A stretch of DNA of 10,848 nucleotides, from positions 332 to 11,179 of the forward strand of contig DJEE01000128.1 of NCBI GenBank assembly GCA_002431805.1, in the 5' to 3' direction. Positions 1 to 4,814 of the stretch are shown one piece after another. Numbering within the stretch: position 1 is the first letter of the stretch; the number at the start of each line of letters is the position of its first letter. The position numbers and the translations under genes were made by a program. The notes under the pieces were generated by a model, which had not been told where the DNA came from, did no database searches, and was given only the letters and a program-made list of their open reading frames with translations. The DNA comes from Eggerthellaceae bacterium UBA5906 (GTDB lineage: Bacteria; Actinomycetota; Coriobacteriia; Coriobacteriales; Eggerthellaceae).

Positions 1-1598
1 GACAGACCGAACTTGCGGAAGATGCGGTCCATGATGAACGCCACGCGGGACATGTAGCCGCACAGCTCCAGGATGCCCAGCAGCAAGAACAGGATGACCA
101 TCTGCGGGATGAAGCCGATGACCGCGCCAACGCCGGCTACGATACCGTCGTTAACCAGGGACTGCAGCCACGGCGCAACGTCGGCCGATTCCATGGCGTT
201 GCTGATGATGGCGCCAAGACCCGGGATCCACAGACCCCACGTACCGTCGGACGCATCGGGCTCTTCAACCTCGAGGGCCTTCTGGTAATCAGCGAACGTG
301 ATTTCCTGCTCCTCAACGTTGCCGTCCTCGTCCTCAACCTCCATGGTAGCCACGGCATGGCTGGACTCGGCCTGCTCGTCGAAGTCGGCCACGATGGCCT
401 GGGCTTCTTCGTACTCGGCCATAGCATCGTTGTACTCGTCGATGGCGTCTTCGTCGGCATCGTCTTCAGGAGCCTCAGGCTCTTCGGCGGCTAACGCATC
501 AAGCACTTCTTGCGATTCGTCGGAAGGAAGCTCGGACTCTTCGTCAACGCCCAGGATGTTCTCAACGTAGGCGACTACCTGGGAATGCGCATCCTCGTAC
601 TCCTCGGTCGCTTCGTCGAACGCAGCGTTGCCGGTGTAGAGCCAGCCGTCACCGGAAATGCCGTCGTTAGCCCAGTCGGTCACCACGCCGCCGCCGACGG
701 AAACCGCCAGCCAGTACACGAAGAACATGATGACGACGAAGATGGGCAAGCCCAGCCAACGGTTCGTGACCACGCGGTCGATCTTCTGCGACGTGGTCAG
801 GCCCGTGCGCGTGCGCTTGACGGTTTTGTCGATGACGTGGCTGATGGCGTCGTAACGCTCAGCGGTGATGATGGACTCGGCATCGTCGTCAAGCTTGTCC
901 TCGACGGAGGTGCGAATGGCCTCGATGGCGTCCAGGTCGGCCTTGGGAAGCTTCAGGTCGGCGATGGTTTTCTCTTCGCCCTCGAACAGCTTGATGGCGT
1001 ACCAACGGGAAGCGGCGGCGGAAACCTTGCTGCCCAGCACGCCCTCGATCTTGGTAAGCGCCTCTTCCACAGCAGCGTCGAACTTCATCTGCGTGGTGGG
1101 CACCTTGTTGCCCTTAGCAGCGTCGATGGCAGCCTTCACCACGTCCTCCATGCCGCGGCCCTTCAGCGCCGAGGTAGGAACGATGGGGCAGCCCAGCTCC
1201 TTGGAAAGACCGGCAACGTCGATCTTGTCGCCGTTTTTCTCCACCAGGTCCATCATGTTCAGCGCGATGACAACCGGCACGCCGAGGTTTAGGATCTGGC
1301 TGGTCAGGTACAGGTTGCGCTCAAGGTTGGTGGCGTCAATCAGGTTGATGACAGCATCGGGGCCGCCCTCAAGCAGGTAGTCGCGCGCCACGATTTCCTC
1401 GGGCGAATACGGGGACAGCGAGTAGATGCCCGGCAGGTCCGTGATGGTCACGTCCTTGTCGCGCGTGTACTTGCCCTCCTTCTTCTCGACGGTAACGCCC
1501 GGCCAGTTGCCCACGTATTGATTGGCACCGGTCAGGTCGTTGAACATCGTCGTCTTGCCGCAGTTCGGGTTGCCGGCAAGCGCAATGCAGATACCCAT
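1..1598 (-). CDS. feoB: FeoB, GTP-gated ferrous iron transporter (3' end beyond window)
   Basis: FeoB is the inner-membrane Fe(II) importer with an N-terminal cytoplasmic G domain. The first 532 residues are visible and the C-terminal membrane part lies beyond base 1. G motifs read clearly: P-loop GNPNCGKTT at residues 9-17, switch region around NWPGVTVEKKEG (31-42), DLPGIYSL at 54-61, NMMD at 114-117 and TSA at 142-144. A helical spacer follows, then the first membrane segment (about 282-305) and a second near 490-513, ending in GYMSRVAFIMDR. Between them, residues about 319-454 form an unusual Asp/Glu-rich insert, described in the findings. At the GYM motif I read LELCGYM, where I recall many homologues having LED(S/C)GYM. 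The ATG at 1598 is preceded by GAAAGG at suitable spacing. It lies 192 bp downstream of feoA, with a terminator-like hairpin between. Family assignment is certain; the role of the insert is unknown. Confidence 0.97.
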   Translation of the reverse strand, partial: MGICIALAGNPNCGKTTMFNDLTGANQYVGNWPGVTVEKKEGKYTRDKDVTITDLPGIYSLSPYSPEEIVARDYLLEGGPDAVINLIDATNLERNLYLTSQILNLGVPVVIALNMMDLVEKNGDKIDVAGLSKELGCPIVPTSALKGRGMEDVVKAAIDAAKGNKVPTTQMKFDAAVEEALTKIEGVLGSKVSAAASRWYAIKLFEGEEKTIADLKLPKADLDAIEAIRTSVEDKLDDDAESIITAERYDAISHVIDKTVKRTRTGLTTSQKIDRVVTNRWLGLPIFVVIMFFVYWLAVSVGGGVVTDWANDGISGDGWLYTGNAAFDEATEEYEDAHSQVVAYVENILGVDEESELPSDESQEVLDALAAEEPEAPEDDADEDAIDEYNDAMAEYEEAQAIVADFDEQAESSHAVATMEVEDEDGNVEEQEITFADYQKALEVEEPDASDGTWGLWIPGLGAIISNAMESADVAPWLQSLVNDGIVAGVGAVIGFIPQMVILFLLLGILELCGYMSRVAFIMDRIFRKFGL

Positions 1599-1648
1599 GT
1601 TCAACCTTTCGTAATACTTGCGGTCATCTTTGTTTTCCGCGGCTATTC

Positions 1649-1664
1649 ATTACCTCTTGGTAAC
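1649..1664. promoter_or_regulatory. Inverted repeat ATTACC-TCTT-GGTAAC in the feoB leader
   Basis: A compact palindrome, TTACC-TCTT-GGTAA, lies about 50 bp upstream of the feoB start and could be an operator. A further GGTAAC (1707-1712) lies upstream, within a second inverted repeat, GAGTTA (1695-1700) and TAACTC (1709-1714). Neither repeat matches a DtxR/IdeR or Fur consensus that I can recall. The operator role is inferred from symmetry and from recurrence of the same core in the other feo leaders. Confidence 0.35.
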
Positions 1665-1722
1665 AAATATCACCCCAGGTCAGATGCCCTTTTTGAGTTA
1701 GAAAATGGTAACTCGATCCCTT

Positions 1723-1743
1723 AAAAAATGGCGCACGGGCGCC
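1723..1743 (-). terminator. Terminator-like hairpin between feoA and feoB
   Basis: On the minus strand, GGCGC-CCGT-GCGCC (1743-1730) forms a five-pair GC-only stem with a four-base loop, followed after one base by a run of six T (1728-1723). This fits a short intrinsic terminator or attenuator downstream of feoA. The right half of this hairpin can also pair with AATGCGCACG at 1792-1783, which overlaps the feoA stop, allowing one bulged base. A competing longer stem is therefore possible. The stem is short, so it may be leaky, and feoB may also have its own promoter. Confidence 0.5.
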
Positions 1744-1790
1744 CTTGATCATCAGCAGCTAATACGCCAGCTTTCATGCCAGCGTGCGCA

Positions 1791-2027
1791 TTAGTTGATG
1801 AGGATGCTTTCGGCTTCGCTTTTGCGCAGCGACAGCTCGTAACCGCGGACGGTCACCTCGATGGGGTCGCCAAGCGGTGCAACTTTGCGCACGTACACCT
1901 CAACGCCCTTCGTGATGCCCATGTCCATGATGTGGCGCTTCAGGGCACCTTCGCCCGTAAGGCGGCGCACCGTTGCGGATTCGCCTACTTTGACGTCGCG
2001 CAGCGTTTTGCCTTGGACCTCAGCCAT
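1791..2027 (-). CDS. feoA: FeoA, small cytoplasmic SH3-like Fe(II) transport protein
   Basis: FeoA is a small beta-barrel protein of the Feo system thought to assist or regulate FeoB. This 78-residue protein fits the family length. It shows the usual pattern: an N-terminal LRDVKVGESATVRRL strand, a central helix around ALKRHIMDMGITKGVEVYV, then PLGDPIEVTVRGYELSLRKSEAESI near the C-terminus. The ATG at 2027 is chosen because a strong purine-rich site (GAGAGGAGAGGA) lies just upstream. An upstream in-frame ATG at 2087 would place that site inside the gene and add residues not typical of FeoA. It is the second gene of the iron locus, 114 bp after the other FeoA-like gene and 192 bp before feoB. 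Confidence 0.93.
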   Translation of the reverse strand: MAEVQGKTLRDVKVGESATVRRLTGEGALKRHIMDMGITKGVEVYVRKVAPLGDPIEVTVRGYELSLRKSEAESILIN

Positions 2028-2073
2028 TCGGTCCTCTCCTCTCTCTTTTCGTTCGAACATACTTATGGCGACC

Positions 2074-2104
2074 GTTACCGGCCGCACGAATGGCCGCAGG
2101 TAAC
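2074..2104. repeat. Inverted repeat (bulged hairpin) in the feoA leader
   Basis: GTTACCGGCC (2074-2083) pairs with GGCC (2092-2095) plus GGTAAC (2099-2104). This gives ten base pairs with a three-base bulge (2096-2098) and an eight-base loop. It lies between the two feoA genes, 47 bp upstream of the feoA ATG. No T-run follows it on either strand, so it does not look like an intrinsic terminator. It could be an RNA stem-loop (processing or stability) or a protein-binding palindrome. Its ends carry the same TTACC/GGTAA core found in the feoB leader. Confidence 0.45.
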
Positions 2105-2141
2105 CCTACGGCCAGATTCGCCTACCTGAGTGTTTGCGGCT

Positions 2142-2432
2142 TTACGCCGTTGCCGCAGCCGTGATGATGTGGGCTGCCGCCTGCTTGCCGATAGCAACCT
2201 GCGCGCCTTTCACGGACACGATAAGATCGCCGGCAACACCGGAAACCACCGAAACCTCAGCGCCTTCCACAAACCCAAGGTTTTCCAGGTGATGCTGCAG
2301 GTCGCCTTTGCCGCGCACCTTCACCACGCGAGCCGCTTCGCCCTCTTTCAGAAAAGACAGCGGCATCTGCTGAACGGACACAGAACCTGCACCCGTCTGA
2401 GCTTGTGCTGTGCCAGCCATAACGCCCTCCAT
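2142..2432 (-). CDS. Second FeoA-like protein
   Basis: The gene encodes a 96-residue FeoA-domain protein and is first in the minus-strand iron locus. The domain covers about residues 23-96: MPLSFLKEGEAARVVKVRGKGD, a helix HHLENLGFVEGAEVSVV, and a C-terminal DLIVSVKGAQVAIGKQAAAHI strand and helix. About 22 Ala/Gly/Gln-rich residues precede it. The ATG at 2432 has AGGAG six bases upstream. ATG 2420 (with GGAGG before it) and ATG 2486 are alternatives; 2486 lacks such a site. Feo loci with two FeoA proteins are known, and the copies probably act together with FeoB. The sequence differs enough from the other FeoA that this is not a recent duplication. Confidence 0.9.
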   Translation of the reverse strand: MEGVMAGTAQAQTGAGSVSVQQMPLSFLKEGEAARVVKVRGKGDLQHHLENLGFVEGAEVSVVSGVAGDLIVSVKGAQVAIGKQAAAHIITAAATA

Positions 2433-2515
2433 GTTGCACTCCTGTCGTTTGTTAGCCCTGTAGAACGCAAAGATGTTACCTCGCATTGACTTGAAATGAA
2501 ACCTTTAGGCAACTT

Positions 2516-2543
2516 TTTATGTACGACACGGGTAATTTTTCAA
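2516..2543 (-). promoter_or_regulatory. Candidate sigma-70-type promoter for the feo locus
   Basis: On the minus strand, TTGAAA (2543-2538; five of six to the -35 consensus) is followed after 16 bp by CATAAA (2521-2516; four of six to the -10). It lies about 85 bp upstream of the first FeoA-like gene and points toward it. A GGTAAT/ATTACC copy (2531-2536) falls inside the spacer, and TTTAGGC (2504-2510) falls near the expected transcription start. A regulator bound at either place could block the promoter. This is a consensus match by eye only. Confidence 0.4.
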
Positions 2544-2710
2544 AGTTTCATCACAATAACTTCATTTTTCGCTTTGGTTTACATATTGCGATTCGTCGGA
2601 GTTTCCTGGCCCTGCGCGTACCGCAAAACGCCCGCATCAAGTTGGCGAGCTGCCCGCACCGTAACGGTAAGTCCCCTGCCCCATAATTCACTGCCGTTTG
2701 CGTGAAGAAC

Positions 2711-2751
2711 TTGAAAACGTGTTTCTATCTGTACTTTCGCGGGAATATTAT
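2711..2751 (+). promoter_or_regulatory. Possible thrC promoter elements
   Basis: Two weak options point toward thrC. One is TTGAAA (2711-2716) with TACTTT (2732-2737) at a short 15-bp spacing. The other is TATTAT (2746-2751), a good -10 element but without a clear -35 at 16-18 bp. Both are within about 100 bp of the thrC start. A promoter somewhere here is expected because the preceding genes run the other way. Neither match is strong. Confidence 0.25.
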
Positions 2752-2802
2752 GCAAACTGTGAATAATTACCGTTCCGCGATGCCGAAGGAAACAAAAAGC
2801 CC

Positions 2803-4359
2803 ATGGAAGACAACCGCTATATCGATACGCGAGGATGCGTCACCGAACCCGTCGAGTTCACGCAGGCCGTTATTAACGGCCTGGCAAACGGCGGCGGCTT
2901 GTACGTTCCCGTAAACATTCCCACGCTTTCCCTTGACGAGATTTGCGACCTTGCGCGCCTTCCTTACGCTCAGCGCGCTGCTCGCATTTACCGCGCCTTC
3001 GGCGTGAACCTGCCCTCTGAGACCATCGATGAGCTGATGGCACAGGCTTACGGCACCAACTTCGACGACGAACGCATCTGCCCCATCACCTCGCTTTCCG
3101 CCGACACCCATGTGCTTGAACTGTGGCATGGCCCGACCAGCGCCTTTAAGGACATGGCTCTGCAGTGCCTGCCCCGCTTCTTCAGCGCATCGGCTTCGCA
3201 GCTGCGCGAACAAGGGCGTCTTGACCACGACTTCCTTATTCTAGTTGCCACGTCGGGCGACACGGGCAAGGCTGCTTTGGAAGGCTTCCGCGACCTGCCC
3301 CACGTTTCCATTTCCGTTATGTACCCCGAAGGCGGCGTAAGCGACATCCAATACCGCCAAATGGCAACGCAGCGCGGCAGCAACGTGAACGTTTGGGGCG
3401 TGCGCGGCAATTTTGACGATTGCCAAACGGGCGCGAAGAATGTGTTCGGCGATAAGGCGTTTGCCGAAAAGCTGCTTGCCGAGCACGGCGTATCGCTTTC
3501 CAGTGCAAACTCCATCAACTGGGGCCGCTTGTTGCCGCAGGTGGTGTACTACGTTTCGGCTTACGCACAGCTGGTTGCCGACGGCAAGCTTTCGGCCGGT
3601 CAGCAACTTGACGTGTGCGTTCCCACCGGCAACTTCGGCAACATCTTGGCGGCGTACTATGCCAAGCGCATGGGCACTCCTCTTGGCATGCTGCTGTGCG
3701 CCAGCAACGAGAACCGCGTGCTCACCGACTTTATTAACACCGGCACCTACGATGTGTCCGACCGCCCGTTTGTGCTGACGCCCTCCCCTTCCATGGACAT
3801 ATTGGTAAGCTCCAACCTGGAGCGCCAGCTGTTCGAATTGACGGGGCGCAACGCCCAAGCCATTGCCGGCTGGATGGCAGACTTGAAAAACAACCGCCGT
3901 TTCCGCGTGGACGAGGAAACGTTCAAGCAAGTGCGCCAGTACTTTGCCGCAGACAGCGTTGACAACGCCGAGTGCCTGCGCACCATCAAAGAAGTGCTTG
4001 ACGAGCACGATTACCTGCTTGACCCGCACACCGCCGTTGCGTATCGAGCAGCGCAGAACCTGCGCGGCGAAAACCCCGTGCTTATTGCCAGCACGGCGCA
4101 CTGGGCGAAGTTCGGTAACAACGTGTACCGCGCTTTGCACGGCATGGCGCCCGCCGAGTCTCTGCCCGCCGATGTGGAGGCCTTGTCCGGCTGCCAGCTC
4201 AACGAGCTTGTTGCCGAAGAATCCGGCCATCACGACATCCCGCGCGGCCTAGCCGAGCTCAACGACCTGCCCATCAGGTTTACTGATGTCATCAACGGCG
4301 GAACGGCGGATATCGAAAACGCAACGGAGCAGTTCCTTACCGCTCTGCAACAGCAATAA
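2803..4359 (+). CDS. thrC: Threonine synthase (PLP-dependent)
   Basis: Threonine synthase converts O-phospho-L-homoserine and water to L-threonine and phosphate, the last step of threonine synthesis in the cytoplasm. The 518-residue protein has the expected N-terminus (YIDTRGCVTEPVEFTQAV, then NGGGLYVP). The PLP-binding lysine is Lys116 in HGPTSAFKDMALQ. SGDTGKAA follows at 151-158, the phosphate-binding loop PTGNFGN at 274-280, and STAHWAKF lies near the C-terminus. The length fits the longer bacterial and fungal type; the E. coli enzyme is shorter. The ATG at 2803 has AAGGA about 12 bp upstream, slightly distant. The ATG at 2780 is out of frame. The gene is monocistronic apart from the small regulator 31 bp downstream. 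No other threonine-pathway genes are in the window. Confidence 0.96.
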   Translation: MEDNRYIDTRGCVTEPVEFTQAVINGLANGGGLYVPVNIPTLSLDEICDLARLPYAQRAARIYRAFGVNLPSETIDELMAQAYGTNFDDERICPITSLSADTHVLELWHGPTSAFKDMALQCLPRFFSASASQLREQGRLDHDFLILVATSGDTGKAALEGFRDLPHVSISVMYPEGGVSDIQYRQMATQRGSNVNVWGVRGNFDDCQTGAKNVFGDKAFAEKLLAEHGVSLSSANSINWGRLLPQVVYYVSAYAQLVADGKLSAGQQLDVCVPTGNFGNILAAYYAKRMGTPLGMLLCASNENRVLTDFINTGTYDVSDRPFVLTPSPSMDILVSSNLERQLFELTGRNAQAIAGWMADLKNNRRFRVDEETFKQVRQYFAADSVDNAECLRTIKEVLDEHDYLLDPHTAVAYRAAQNLRGENPVLIASTAHWAKFGNNVYRALHGMAPAESLPADVEALSGCQLNELVAEESGHHDIPRGLAELNDLPIRFTDVINGGTADIENATEQFLTALQQQ

Positions 4360-4390
4360 TTCAATACCTAGGGGGAAAAGGACACACCAC

Positions 4391-4738
4391 ATGAGCAAAC
4401 TCGATAACCTCAAGCCGGTCATTCGGCTATCCGTGGTGAACCCGGACACGGAAAGCAATTCGGTGTTCGGGCGAGGCATTGCCAAGCTGTGCCTGGGCGT
4501 ACGCGAAACCGGATCGCTCAACGCGGCAGCTAAGGGGATGGGCATGGCCTACAGCAAAGCATGGCGCATCATTAAAGACACGGAATCGGCCCTTGGCGTT
4601 CAGCTGCTGTATCGCAACGGCGCTCACGGAAGCCAGCTGACCGAAGAATGCGAGCGCATCCTTACCGCTTATCAGTCGATTGAAGACGAGTTGCAGGCAG
4701 AAGCCGAGAAACGCTTCTCTGAGGCACTAGGCCAATAG
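4391..4738 (+). CDS. ModE-type winged-helix DNA-binding protein, no ligand domain
   Basis: This 115-residue protein resembles the N-terminal DNA-binding domain of ModE and LysR-type regulators. Residues 41-62 (GSLNAAAKGMGMAYSKAWRIIK) are the helix-turn-helix. Next come a wing-like segment (LLYRNGAHGSQLTEE) and a C-terminal helix rich in Glu (AYQSIEDELQAEAEKRF). ModE proper also carries molybdate-binding (MOP) domains after this region; here the protein ends, so any effector is unknown. It may act as a dimer. The ATG at 4391 is preceded by AAAAGGA at eight bases. The 31-bp gap after thrC and the strong terminator just downstream indicate co-transcription with thrC. Regulation of thrC is possible but not shown; control of distant metal genes is equally plausible. 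Confidence 0.82.
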   Translation: MSKLDNLKPVIRLSVVNPDTESNSVFGRGIAKLCLGVRETGSLNAAAKGMGMAYSKAWRIIKDTESALGVQLLYRNGAHGSQLTEECERILTAYQSIEDELQAEAEKRFSEALGQ

Positions 4739-4753
4739 CTGCAGTAATCCCGC

Positions 4754-4792
4754 AAGGGCCTTTGCGTTTGCGCGCAAGGGCCCTTTTCTTTT
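4754..4792 (+). terminator. Strong intrinsic terminator after thrC and the regulator
   Basis: The arms at 4754-4766 and 4773-4785 form a 13-bp stem with one G-U pair and a six-base loop. The outer part is AAGGGCC paired with GGCCCTT. A T-rich tract, TTTTCTTTT (4784-4792), follows. It starts 16 bp after the regulator's stop codon and separates this unit from the convergent minus-strand operon ending at 4815. The other strand has no T-run after the same stem, so it should terminate plus-strand transcripts only. Confidence 0.9.
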
Positions 4793-4814
4793 GCCCAAGG
4801 TGCAAGAGAAAGCG

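Larger units (their letters stand above)
2433..2802. other. 370-bp divergent intergenic region between the feo locus and thrC
   Basis: No convincing gene lies here. It is more AT-rich than its surroundings and must hold outward promoters for both the iron locus (minus) and thrC (plus); candidates are given separately. It contains GTTACC (2475-2480), GGTAAT (2531-2536) and ATTACC (2766-2771), matching the hexamers in the other feo leaders, and a short palindrome CCGTAACGG (2659-2667). I see no T-box-type AGGGTGG motif and no obvious threonine-rich leader peptide. A plus-strand reading frame at 2496-2705 could encode a 69-residue partly hydrophobic peptide, but it has no ribosome-binding site. 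Confidence 0.7.

Noticed and set aside
510..1380. Long plus-strand open frames across feoB (510-1292 and 865-1380)
   Set aside because: They are antisense to clear FeoB G-domain and membrane motifs and arise from GC-rich codon structure.
2501..2520. Possible DtxR/IdeR iron box around CCTTTAGGCAAC
   Set aside because: Only half-site similarity. Aligning it to the 19-bp palindrome I know requires a one-base shift, and the second half does not fit.
2496..2705. Plus-strand frame for a 69-residue peptide with a hydrophobic stretch in the feo-thrC intergenic region
   Set aside because: It has no ribosome-binding site, overlaps the candidate feo promoter, and has no recognisable family; the hydrophobic run reflects local T-rich sequence.
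3241..4233. 330-residue minus-strand open frame opposite thrC
   Set aside because: It is a shadow of a conserved threonine synthase on the other strand, with no family features and no ribosome site.
4754..4785. Bidirectional terminator serving the minus-strand operon too
   Set aside because: On the minus strand the stem is not followed by a T-run, so only plus-strand termination is supported.
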